From Streptomyces cylindrosporus (GTDB taxonomy: Bacteria; Actinomycetota; Actinomycetes; Streptomycetales; Streptomycetaceae): a stretch of DNA of 64,000 nucleotides. Every line of letters begins with the position of its first letter. Positions within the stretch are counted from its first letter, which is position 1. The notes beneath the pieces were generated by a model, which did not search any database, was not told the DNA's origin, and saw only the letters and a list, made by a program, of their open reading frames with translations. The stretch spans positions 620,001-684,000 of the forward strand of contig NZ_JALDAY010000005.1 in the NCBI RefSeq assembly GCF_022698165.1, given 5' to 3'. Positions 9,465 to 16,444 of this stretch are shown one piece after another. Both the position numbers and the translations under genes were made by a program.

Positions 9465-9677
9465 GTGGCGGACATCGAGGCAGCGCGCAAGGAATTCCAG
9501 CGGATCGACACCGACGGCGACGGCTTCATCACGGCCGCCGAGTTCAAGACCGCCCTCGCCCAGGGAGGCGACTGGAACGTCACCGAGTCGGTCGCCGAGG
9601 TGATCATCAAGACCCGCGACCTGAACGGCGACAAGGTCTTGTCGTTCGACGAGTTCTGGGCCTACCTGAACAAGTGA
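9465..9677 (+). CDS. small EF-hand calcium-binding protein
   Basis: A 70-residue cytoplasmic protein with two canonical EF-hand loops: DTDGDGFITAAE (15-26) and DLNGDKVLSFDE (52-63), each with acidic positions 1, 3, 5 and 12. It resembles the Cab family of Streptomyces, proposed calcium buffers or sensors in development. GTG 9465 behind AAAGGGG is preferred; an in-frame ATG at 9444 would add seven residues. It is followed by a strong hairpin, and the next gene is convergent. Confidence 0.88.
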   Translation: MADIEAARKEFQRIDTDGDGFITAAEFKTALAQGGDWNVTESVAEVIIKTRDLNGDKVLSFDEFWAYLNK

Positions 9678-9689
9678 TGTGCGCGGAAA

Positions 9690-9716
9690 GGGGGGCGCCC
9701 GCCCGGGGCGCCCCCC
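9690..9716. terminator. bidirectional hairpin terminator
   Basis: GGGGGGCGCC (9690-9699) pairs with GGCGCCCCCC (9707-9716) around a 7-nt loop, between the convergent EF-hand and ABC ATPase genes. The next bases are TTCG on the plus strand. It can serve both genes. Confidence 0.8.
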
Positions 9717-9720
9717 TTCG

Positions 9721-10509
9721 TCATGTCCGCCGGGCGATCCGCACGCTCCAGCGCCCGTCGTGCCGCGTCAGGCTCAGCGGCAGGTCGAAGCACTTGCCGA
9801 CCTGGTCGCCGGTGAGGACGCCGGCGGCCGGTCCCTGCGCGAGGACGCGGCCGTCGCGCAGGAGCAGGGCGTGGGTGGTGCCCGGCGGCAGCTCCTCCAG
9901 GTGATGGGTGACCAGGACCGTCGCCAGGGTCGGATGCGCCAGGCGCAGCTCGTCCAGGGCGGCGATCAGCTGCTCGCGGCCGGGGAGGTCCAGGCCGGTC
10001 GCCGGTTCGTCGAGCAGGAGCAGCCGGGGCTCCGGCATCAGCGCGCGGGCGATCAGTGTCCGGCCGCGCTGCCCCTGGGACAGCGTGGGCCAGCGGGACT
10101 CCCGGCGCTCGGCCAGCCCCAGGGTCGCGATCAGCCGCTCGGCGCGCTCCTCCTGCTCGGCGGTGGGCCGCCAACGCGGCAGCGGGACAACGGAGTTGGT
10201 CAGCCCGGTCAGGACGACGTCCCGCACCCGCAGCGGCTCGGCCAGCGGATGGCGCGGGTCGACATGACCGACGTACGACCTCAACTCCCGTACGTCCACC
10301 AGGCCGAGGCGGCGGCCGAGCACCTCCACCGAGCCGCGGGAGGGATGCACGCGGGCGCCCAGCAGGCTGAGCAGCGTGGACTTGCCCGCGCCGTTGGCGC
10401 CGAGCAGCGCCCAGTGCTCACCGGCCCGGACCGTCAGCGACACCTCCTGGAGGATCGGCCGGCCGTCGCGGACCACATGGACGTCCTCGGCACGCAGTAC
10501 GTCCGTCAT
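9721..10509 (-). CDS. orphan ABC transporter ATP-binding protein
   Basis: A 262-residue nucleotide-binding subunit with Walker A GANGAGKST (37-45), Q-loop region, signature LSQGQRGR and Walker B LLLLDEPATGLD, plus the H-loop VTHHLEE. No permease or binding protein is nearby. It resembles the YlmA/ModF-like soluble group, so it may not belong to a classical transporter. The start codon overlaps the stop of the isopropylmalate synthase gene by 4 bp (ATGA), so it is co-translated with that gene and falls under the same leucine attenuator. Confidence 0.87.
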   Translation of the reverse strand: MTDVLRAEDVHVVRDGRPILQEVSLTVRAGEHWALLGANGAGKSTLLSLLGARVHPSRGSVEVLGRRLGLVDVRELRSYVGHVDPRHPLAEPLRVRDVVLTGLTNSVVPLPRWRPTAEQEERAERLIATLGLAERRESRWPTLSQGQRGRTLIARALMPEPRLLLLDEPATGLDLPGREQLIAALDELRLAHPTLATVLVTHHLEELPPGTTHALLLRDGRVLAQGPAAGVLTGDQVGKCFDLPLSLTRHDGRWSVRIARRT

Positions 10510-12047
10510 CGCGCCGCCGCCCGGTGCGCGGCGGACCGTACGGCCTGGGCGGAGGCCGACGGTCCCAAGCCCGCACCCCAGGCCGTGACCCCGTCCACCC
10601 GCACCTCGGCGAACGCGGCGGTCCCGTCCTCCACGAGCTCCAGGATCTCGAACTCGCCCGGATCCACGGGCCGTTCCTCCGTCAGACACGTCTCCACCAG
10701 ATACGTCTCCACGAACAGCCCGTACAGCTCCTTCGGCGTCGCCTCCCGCCCGCTCTCGTCCGTCGCCTCCTGGACCACCCGCGAGAAGTCCGGCCGCATC
10801 CGCGGTGGCAGGTCGATGCCGTGGTGGGTGCGCAGGAGGTACGCCACTCCGCCCTTGCCCGACTGGGAGTTGACGCGGATGACCGCCTCGTAGGAGCGGC
10901 CGATGTCGGCCGGGTCGATCGGCAGATACGGCACCTGCCAGGGCTCGTCGGGGTGCTCGGCGCGGTGCGCGAAACCCTTGTCGATCGCGTCCTGGTGGGT
11001 GCCGGAGAAGGCGGTGTGGACGAGGTCGCCGGCATAGGGGTGGCGGGGGTGGACCGGCAGGCGGTTGCAGTGCTCGACCGTTTCCCGCACCGCGTCGATG
11101 TCACTGAAGTCGACCATGGGGTCGACCCCTTGGGAGTACAGATTCAGCGCCAGGGTCACCAGGTCGACGTTGCCGGTGCGCTCCCCGTTGCCGAAGAGGC
11201 AGCCCTCGACGCGCTGGGCGCCCGCCAGCACGGCGAGTTCGGCGCAGGCCACGCCCGTGCCGCGGTCGTTGTGCGGGTGGACGGAGAGGATGACCGAGTC
11301 GCGCCGGGACAGACGGCGATGCATGTACTCGATCTGGTCGGCGTACACGTTCGGAGTGGCGATCTCGACCGTGGCGGGGAGGTTGTGCGTCACCGGGCGG
11401 TCGGGGCTCGCGTCCCACAACTCCGTGAGCCCGTCGCACAGTTCGAGGACGAAGTCGGGTTCGGTGAGGTTGAAGGTCTCCGGGGAGAACTGGAAGCGGA
11501 TGCCGGGGGAGTCGCCGGCCAGCCGCGCCATCCGCTCGGCGGCCTCCCGCACGGTCTCCCGGATCCGGTGGCGGTCACGGCCCAGTACGACCTCCCGCCA
11601 CACCGGCGAGGTCGCGATGTACAGGTGCACGACCGCGCGCTCCAGCCCGGCGATCGACTCGAAGGTCCGGTCGATCAGCTCCGGCCGGGCCGGGGTGAAC
11701 ACGACCGGCGTGACGTCGTCCGGTACGGCGCCGGACGTCACCAGGTGCCGTACGAAGTCGAAGTCCGTACGGCTCGCCGAGGGATAGCCGACCTCGATCT
11801 CCTTGAAGCCCACGCCGGTCAGCAGGTCGAAGAAGCGGCGCTTGCGGGGCGTGTCCATCGGTTCGGCGAGGGCCTGGTTGCCGTCGCGCAGGTCGACGGG
11901 GACCCAGAGCGGGGCGCGGTCGATGCGGGCGGCGGGCCAACTCCGGTCGTCGGCCGGGACGTTCACCCGGTCCTGATAGGGGCGGTAGCGGTGGTACGGC
12001 ATCGGGCTGGGCCCCTGCGGGTTCCAGGCGGCGGTCGTCGTGCTCAT
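10506..12047 (-). CDS. leuA: 2-isopropylmalate synthase (short regulatory domain)
   Basis: Condenses acetyl-CoA with 2-oxoisovalerate, the first committed step of leucine synthesis. The 513-residue protein has the class II features VDLRDGNQAL, HPHNDRGTG and GNGERTGNVD, with SGKGGVAYLL at the start of the linker. The C-terminal leucine-binding domain is short: the block EFEILELVEDGTAAFAEV runs almost directly into AWGAGLGPSASAQAVRSA, without the usual GNGPIDA and EHALG segments. Actinobacterial LeuA proteins are generally about 570-600 residues, so feedback inhibition may be weakened. The start ATG 12047 lies just downstream of a leader peptide and hairpin. A related role such as homocitrate synthase is less likely given the motifs. 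Confidence 0.9.
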   Translation of the reverse strand: MSTTTAAWNPQGPSPMPYHRYRPYQDRVNVPADDRSWPAARIDRAPLWVPVDLRDGNQALAEPMDTPRKRRFFDLLTGVGFKEIEVGYPSASRTDFDFVRHLVTSGAVPDDVTPVVFTPARPELIDRTFESIAGLERAVVHLYIATSPVWREVVLGRDRHRIRETVREAAERMARLAGDSPGIRFQFSPETFNLTEPDFVLELCDGLTELWDASPDRPVTHNLPATVEIATPNVYADQIEYMHRRLSRRDSVILSVHPHNDRGTGVACAELAVLAGAQRVEGCLFGNGERTGNVDLVTLALNLYSQGVDPMVDFSDIDAVRETVEHCNRLPVHPRHPYAGDLVHTAFSGTHQDAIDKGFAHRAEHPDEPWQVPYLPIDPADIGRSYEAVIRVNSQSGKGGVAYLLRTHHGIDLPPRMRPDFSRVVQEATDESGREATPKELYGLFVETYLVETCLTEERPVDPGEFEILELVEDGTAAFAEVRVDGVTAWGAGLGPSASAQAVRSAAHRAAAR

Positions 12048-12099
12048 CGTCTGCTGCTGCCTTCCGGCTCGGTCGGACGGAGACCGGCAGCACGGCGAC

Positions 12100-12137
12100 C
12101 CGCGGCGGGGTGCCGGTCGCGTCAGGCCCCGCCGCGG
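12100..12137 (-). promoter_or_regulatory. leuA attenuator hairpin
   Basis: On the transcribed (minus) strand CCGCGGCGGGG pairs perfectly (11 bp) with CCCCGCCGCGG around a 16-nt loop. Arms are at 12127-12137 and 12100-12110. The 5' arm lies inside the end of the leader peptide reading frame just after its leucine codons, the arrangement expected for ribosome-controlled attenuation. No T run follows, which is normal for this genus. Confidence 0.75.
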
Positions 12138-12166
12138 CAGCCGAGAAGAAGACCGCGGAACGTCAT
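12122..12166 (-). CDS. leucine leader peptide of leuA
   Basis: A 14-residue open frame, MTFRGLLLGCRGGA, ends at TGA 12122. It has three consecutive leucine codons, CTT CTT CTC. CTT is rare in this genome, so a stalled ribosome would be a sensitive gauge of charged leucine tRNA. The ATG lies 6 nt after a good -10 box (TAGCGT), so the transcript is probably leaderless and begins with the peptide. The stop falls in the loop of a strong hairpin. Leucine-codon leaders before leuA are reported in Streptomyces. Confidence 0.8.
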   Translation of the reverse strand: MTFRGLLLGCRGGA

Positions 12167-12172
12167 GGCGGT

Positions 12173-12202
12173 ACGCTATCCACACCTCAGCTCCTCAGAC
12201 AA
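12173..12202 (-). promoter_or_regulatory. promoter of the leuA leader
   Basis: Reading the minus strand, TTGTCT (12197-12202) and TAGCGT (12173-12178) are separated by 18 nt, and the leader peptide ATG follows 6 nt later. It overlaps the start of a small plus-strand ORF that precedes the GntR gene. Confidence 0.65.
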
Positions 12203-12277
12203 GTGACCCAGATGGCCCAGATGATCGAGCTGTTCGGGCTGTTCGAGTTGATCGAGATGATCGAGAAAGGAAGGTGA
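12203..12277 (+). CDS. 24-codon upstream ORF made of 9-bp repeats, before the GntR gene
   Basis: GTG 12203 opens a 24-residue frame (start VTQMAQMIELFGLF, end EMIEKGR) that stops 4 nt before the GntR-family ATG. The sequence is a run of 9-bp units of the form NTGNTCGAG, giving a three-residue hydrophobic-hydrophobic-acidic pattern. Twenty-two of 24 codons end in G or C, which looks like translated sequence. The ribosome site of the next gene (AAAGGAAGG) lies within its last codons, so translation could be coupled. No family is recognised; it could also be only a slippage repeat. Confidence 0.45.
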   Translation: MTQMAQMIELFGLFELIEMIEKGR

Positions 12278-12281
12278 GGCG

Positions 12282-12959
12282 ATGCCGCTCGGCCCCCTCC
12301 GCCCGAGCCCCCTGGTCGAACAGGCCGCGGAACGGCTGCGCGCGCACATCGCCGACGGTCACTGGCCGGTCGGCACCAGGCTGCCCGGTGAGACGACCCT
12401 CGCGAAGGAGCTCGGCGTGGGCCGCTCCACGGTCCGCGAGGCGCTGCGCGCGCTGGCGGGGGCGGGGCTGGTCCGGCCGAGGCAGGGCGCCGGGGTCTTC
12501 GTCACCGCCACCGAGCCGGTCGAGGACTGGCCGACCAGGCTGCGCCGGGCCGCGGTCACGGACGTCTACGAGGTCCGCATGGCCGTGGAGGTCCAGGCCG
12601 CCCGCCTCGCCGCGCACCGGCGCACCCCGGACGACATCACGGCGATCGAGTCCGCGCTCGCCGGCCGGCGTGCCGCCACGGCCGCGGACGACGTGGCGTT
12701 CGTCGACGCCGACATCGCCTTCCACGCGGCCGTGGTCGCCGCCGCGCACAACCCCGTACTCGCGGATCTGTTCGCGCAGTTCACGCCGGTCCTGCGGGAG
12801 GGCCTGGTCGAACTGCTGGCCCTGACCGGCCTGCGCGACCACGACCCGGACACCGGCGACGCGGCACACGAGGCGCTCGTGCGGGCGGTCGCGGCGGGGG
12901 ACGCCGAGCTGGCGGCGGAGGTGCTGCGGGCGGAGCTGGAGGATCCCTTCGGGGGCTAG
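12282..12959 (+). CDS. FadR-type GntR-family transcriptional regulator
   Basis: A 225-residue regulator: winged helix in residues 8-77 (TTLAKELGVGRSTVREALRALAGAGLV) and an FCD ligand domain in residues about 90-220 with the metal-site pattern DADIAFHAAVVAAAHN. FadR-subfamily proteins usually sense a small carboxylate. It is divergent from leuA and the two promoter regions overlap, so leucine or an oxo acid from that pathway is a reasonable but unproven ligand. A strong ribosome site AAAGGAAGG precedes the ATG. Confidence 0.88.
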   Translation: MPLGPLRPSPLVEQAAERLRAHIADGHWPVGTRLPGETTLAKELGVGRSTVREALRALAGAGLVRPRQGAGVFVTATEPVEDWPTRLRRAAVTDVYEVRMAVEVQAARLAAHRRTPDDITAIESALAGRRAATAADDVAFVDADIAFHAAVVAAAHNPVLADLFAQFTPVLREGLVELLALTGLRDHDPDTGDAAHEALVRAVAAGDAELAAEVLRAELEDPFGG

Positions 12960-13008
12960 TTGGGACAGACCCCACAGGAGGTCCCGCCAGGAGTGCTTCA
13001 GGAGTGCT

Positions 13009-13521
13009 TCAGGAGTTCTTCGCCGCCCGGGCCCGGTGGGCCGCCACCGTCGTGCGGCTTGCGCACGCGTTGGAGCAGAAGCGGCGTGTGCGGTTGCGGG
13101 ACTGGTCCACGAAGTAGTTTCCGCACCCGGCCGCGGCGCACCGCCCCAGCGTCACCGCCGGATCCCCGGCCGCGACCAGGGCCAGCTGTGCGGCGATCAG
13201 CTGGCCGGCCCAGCGCTCGGCCGGGGTGCCGTTGCGGCTGAAGTGGACGTGCCAGCCGCCGTCGTGGTCGGACAGGTGCATCTCCGGCGGATAGTCGCGC
13301 AGGAGGCGGTGTACGGCGTCGGGGGCAGCGCCGTCCACCGCCTGTGCCAGGGCCGTGCGCACCAGGCCGGGCAGCTCGCCGTAGTCGCCGCCCGGCGCCG
13401 GTGTGACCTCGTGCTCCGCGAAGAACGCGGCGACCAGTTCGCCCTCCTCGTCGAGGGTCCCGGTGTTGGCCAGCTCGACGGCCAGCCGCGTCACGTTCCC
13501 AATGTAGTCACCGTACTGCAC
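13009..13521 (-). CDS. CGNR zinc-finger protein (ABATE domain)
   Basis: A 170-residue cytoplasmic protein of the family with an N-terminal ABATE ligand domain (VTRLAVELANTG) and a C-terminal treble-clef zinc finger (CAAAGCGNYFVDQSRN, then RRFCSNACASRTTVAAHRAR). Such proteins are presumed DNA-binding regulators. GTG 13521 was chosen because the family normally begins a few residues before the RLAVELANT helix; the frame is open to 13575. Two copies of an inverted repeat lie over its start and that of the divergent gene, suggesting control of both, possibly by this protein. Confidence 0.8.
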   Translation of the reverse strand: MQYGDYIGNVTRLAVELANTGTLDEEGELVAAFFAEHEVTPAPGGDYGELPGLVRTALAQAVDGAAPDAVHRLLRDYPPEMHLSDHDGGWHVHFSRNGTPAERWAGQLIAAQLALVAAGDPAVTLGRCAAAGCGNYFVDQSRNRTRRFCSNACASRTTVAAHRARAAKNS

Positions 13522-13584
13522 TTGACCACCTACATCGCCGTTTCCTAATGTAGGCGCCATGATAGCCGATGACACCTACATTGC
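13499..13584. promoter_or_regulatory. duplicated inverted-repeat operator between the CGNR and TPR-like genes
   Basis: Two similar units of about 45 bp lie side by side. Each has AATGTAG then, 20-21 nt later, CCTACAT: first unit 13501-13507 and 13529-13535, second 13547-13554 and 13575-13582. Within the region TTGACC (13523-13528) and TAATGT (13546-13551) form a plus-strand promoter with a 17-nt spacer, giving a start at or near ATG 13559. Each repeat overlaps the 5' coding end of one of the two divergent genes. Confidence 0.7.
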
Positions 13585-14317
13585 CCGCCGTCTGCTGCTG
13601 CTCGGGGAGTGGGACGCGGCGCTCGCTGCCCTGGACCCGGACGCCGAGCCCGAGTTGTACGCGGAGATCGCCGTCGAGCGCTGGTTCTTCCGGATCGAGG
13701 GGCATGAGGAGGCCGAGAAGGCCGTCGCGGTGCTCGATCCCGCGTCGCCGACGGCGCAGCTGCTCACGGGACGACTGGCCTACAGCCGCCTGCTGTTCGG
13801 GCGCGGGACGCGCGCCGACGACCGCGCGGTGGCCGAGGCCGGGTACCGGGCGGCGGCGAGAAGCGATGACGAAAAGACGCGCGGCTGGGCCGAGTACCAC
13901 TGGGCGGTACTGCTGGACAATATCGACGCGGACCCGGCCGGCGCCCTACCGCGCTACGAGACTGCCCTGGAGATCGCGACCAGGACCGGCGACGGCTACT
14001 TCGAGTCGTACATCATCCGCCACCTCGCACCGCACAAGCAGCCCGCCGAACGGCTCGCGATGCTGCGCCGCTCGCTGCACCTCCGCGCCGCGCTCGGCGC
14101 CCGCCCCCAGACGATCGCCGCGCAGGCGCTCCTCGCCGAGAACCTCCCCGAGGGCGATCCCGAACGCGCCGAACTCACGCGGACGTTCCGCCCGGGCGCG
14201 CGGGAACTGCGCATCGGCTGGCTCCTCCAGGAGCAGGGAGCGCAGGAGCAGGGAGCGCAGGACCAGGGAGCCCCGCAGCAGGGGGCCTTGGGGCAGGGAG
14301 TCCTGGAGGAGTCCTAG
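13559..14317 (+). CDS. TPR-like helical-repeat protein of unknown function
   Basis: A 252-residue cytoplasmic protein rich in paired alpha helices, for example RGWAEYHWAVLLDNIDADPAGALPRYETALEIA, read as tetratricopeptide-like. The last 30 residues are a low-complexity tail of five-residue units (EQGAQ, EQGAQ, DQGAP, QQGAL, GQGVL) encoded by a 15-bp repeat, probably a slippage expansion. The gene looks leaderless, starting about 8 nt after its -10 box. It is divergent from the CGNR gene and shares its operator region. The stop overlaps the convergent AraC gene in a CTAG. Confidence 0.75.
   Translation: MIADDTYIARRLLLLGEWDAALAALDPDAEPELYAEIAVERWFFRIEGHEEAEKAVAVLDPASPTAQLLTGRLAYSRLLFGRGTRADDRAVAEAGYRAAARSDDEKTRGWAEYHWAVLLDNIDADPAGALPRYETALEIATRTGDGYFESYIIRHLAPHKQPAERLAMLRRSLHLRAALGARPQTIAAQALLAENLPEGDPERAELTRTFRPGARELRIGWLLQEQGAQEQGAQDQGAPQQGALGQGVLEES
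14231..14310. repeat. 15-bp tandem repeat coding the Gln/Gly-rich tail
   Basis: About five imperfect copies of a 15-bp unit (GAGCAGGGAGCGCAG-like) encode the C-terminal tail of the TPR-like protein. It keeps the reading frame and probably varies in copy number between strains. Confidence 0.75.
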
Positions 14318-15222
14318 GAGGCCCGCCTCCGGTACTGCCCCGGCGCCACCCCGTACTCCCTCTTGAAGGCCTTGGCGAAGGCGAACTCCGAGGTGTAGCC
14401 CGTGCGTTGGGCGATGTGGCGCAGCGGGAGGTCCTCCTCGCGCAGCAGTCGGCCCGCCGTCGTCATGCGCCACCAGGTGAGATAGGCGAGCGGCGGTTCG
14501 CCGACCAGCGCGGCGAAGCGGCGGGCGAAGGCGGCGCGGGACAGGCCGCCCTCGGCGCCGAGTTCCTCGACCGTCCACGGGTGGGCCGGGTCGCCGTGGA
14601 TCGCACGCAGGGCCGCCGCCACGGCCGGGTCGGCCAGCGCGGCCGACCAGCCGGTGCCCCGGCGCTCCCGCTGCCACCAGGCGCGCAGGATGTACAGCAA
14701 CAGGGTGTCCAGGAGCGAGGTGACGATGGCGTCGGAACCGGGCCGCCGCTCCTCCATCTCCATGCCGAGCAGCTCCACGGCCGCCCGCAGCGAGCGGTCG
14801 GCGCCGACCCGGGCGGGCAGATGCACCACCTCCGGCAGATCGGTCAGCAGCCGGTGGGCGCGGCTGTGGTCCATCTGGTAGGCGCCGCACAGCATGACCG
14901 CGTCCGGCGTCGAGTCCCTCGGCGGAGAAGGGGGTTGAGGCCAGCGGCCGTTCTGACCCGGCCGCACCAGTTCCAGCGGTACGTCGAGCCCGCTGGCCAG
15001 CGCGTGGCCGCGCCCGTGCGCCAGGAACACGACGTCCCCCGGCCCCACGGCGACCGGCTCGCCCGCCGCCGGGATCAGCCACGCCGACCCCTGCAGCACC
15101 ACATGGAACCCGGCCCCCTCCGCGGCCTCGAAGCGCATGCCCCAGGGCGCGTACTTGTCCCGCAGCGAGGAGTGCGGCCGCCCGGTGCGCATCGCGCTCA
15201 CGGCATCGCTGAGTACGTCCAT
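14314..15222 (-). CDS. AraC-family regulator with cupin domain
   Basis: A 302-residue transcription factor. The N-terminal half is a cupin-type sensor (FHVVLQGSAWLIPAAGEPVAVGPGDVVFL, LCGAYQ), and the C-terminal 100 residues hold two helix-turn-helix units ending EFAFAKAFKREYGVAPGQYRR. This is the AraC_binding_2/CFA-like group that often controls a neighbouring oxidoreductase. The divergent neighbour, 101 nt away, is a quinone-oxidoreductase-like enzyme, its likely target. ATG 15222 was chosen by alignment to family starts; the frame is open to 15339. Confidence 0.87.
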   Translation of the reverse strand: MDVLSDAVSAMRTGRPHSSLRDKYAPWGMRFEAAEGAGFHVVLQGSAWLIPAAGEPVAVGPGDVVFLAHGRGHALASGLDVPLELVRPGQNGRWPQPPSPPRDSTPDAVMLCGAYQMDHSRAHRLLTDLPEVVHLPARVGADRSLRAAVELLGMEMEERRPGSDAIVTSLLDTLLLYILRAWWQRERRGTGWSAALADPAVAAALRAIHGDPAHPWTVEELGAEGGLSRAAFARRFAALVGEPPLAYLTWWRMTTAGRLLREEDLPLRHIAQRTGYTSEFAFAKAFKREYGVAPGQYRRRAS

Positions 15223-15323
15223 GTCCGAACGGTAGCCGGTGGGGCGCGGCGCAAGACGCACGGACAGGAATCGAAGACCGGCGGACATGGAGCGTCTCGC
15301 CGTGCCCTCGTAGCGTTTCCTGC

Positions 15324-16328
15324 ATGCCAACCACCGCACGTACCGTGCTTTTTCATGAGATCGGCGGCCCCGAGGTCCTGCGCGTCGAGGACGCGACGAT
15401 CCCCGACCACCCCGCCCCCGGCGAAGTCCTCGTCCGCGTCGAGGCGTTGGGCCTCAACCGCGCCGAAGCCCTTTTCCGCAGCGGCACTTACTACTACCAG
15501 CCCGCCCTCCCCGCCTCCCGCCTCGGCTACGAGGCCTCCGGCATCGTCGAGGCGATCGGCGAGGGCGTGACCGAACTCGCCGTCGGCGACCCGGTGATGA
15601 CCGGCCCCGGCATCGAGATGAGCGCCCAGGGCGTGTACGCCGAGCGGGTCGTCCTGCCCGAGTCCGCGGTCCTGCGCCGCCCCGGCTCCGTCGACGCGGT
15701 CACCGGCGCCGCGGCCTGGCTGACGTACACGACCGCGTACGGCGGACTGCTGGAGACGGCTGGTTTGAAGCCCGGCGACCACGTGCTGATCACCGGCGCG
15801 TCCAGCGGGGTCGGCACCGCGGCGATCCAGGTCGCCCGGCGTATCGGTGCGATCCCGCTCGCCACCACGCGCACCGAGGAGAAGCGGCGCGGGCTGCTGG
15901 AGCTGGGCGCGGCGGAGGTGGTCGTCACCGGGGAGTCGACGCCGGAGGCGGTGGCCAAGGAGGTGCGGCGGCTCACCGGCGGCAACGGCGTCGAGGTGCT
16001 CTTCGACGCGATCGGCGGCCCCGGCTTCCGCCCGCTGGCGGAGGCGCTCGCGAGGGGTGGCTCGGTGGTCGCCTACGGCTGGCTGGACCTCCGTCCCGCC
16101 GAGATCCCCTGGAACTGGCCCCTCACCATCCACATGTACGCCAACATGGTCCTCACCGGCACGCCGGGCGGCCGCCGCCGCTCCACCGCGTTCCTGAACG
16201 CGGGCCTGGCCGACGGCGGCTTCCGCCCGGTCGTCGGGGAGGTCTTCGAGGGCCTGGACCGCATCCAGGACGCGCACCGCCTGATGGAGTCGAACACGCA
16301 CACGGGCAAGATCGTCGTACGGGTGTGA
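15324..16328 (+). CDS. zinc-independent MDR oxidoreductase (quinone oxidoreductase-like)
   Basis: A 334-residue medium-chain dehydrogenase/reductase. The GroES-like N-terminus (GEVLVRVEALGLNRAEALFRSGTY) lacks the cysteines of the zinc lobes, and the Rossmann part has GASSGVGTAAIQVARRIG for NADPH. Likely reactions are reduction of quinones or enones. It is divergent from an AraC regulator, which suggests inducible expression. Length and motif order are normal. Confidence 0.88.
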   Translation: MPTTARTVLFHEIGGPEVLRVEDATIPDHPAPGEVLVRVEALGLNRAEALFRSGTYYYQPALPASRLGYEASGIVEAIGEGVTELAVGDPVMTGPGIEMSAQGVYAERVVLPESAVLRRPGSVDAVTGAAAWLTYTTAYGGLLETAGLKPGDHVLITGASSGVGTAAIQVARRIGAIPLATTRTEEKRRGLLELGAAEVVVTGESTPEAVAKEVRRLTGGNGVEVLFDAIGGPGFRPLAEALARGGSVVAYGWLDLRPAEIPWNWPLTIHMYANMVLTGTPGGRRRSTAFLNAGLADGGFRPVVGEVFEGLDRIQDAHRLMESNTHTGKIVVRV

Positions 16329-16444
16329 GGGCGCGGAATCGATGTCACCCGTTCGGCCCGCCGACCGGAATAGACCGGGAAGCCGCAGGGTTGAGGCCAC
16401 TCAGGAGCATGCACATGCATCTACCCTGAAAGGCCAGTCCTGTC

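Noticed and set aside
16408..16421. ATGCACATGCAT palindrome before the F420-type oxidoreductase gene
   Set aside because: Short and isolated; no regulator is adjacent and no promoter boxes line up with it.
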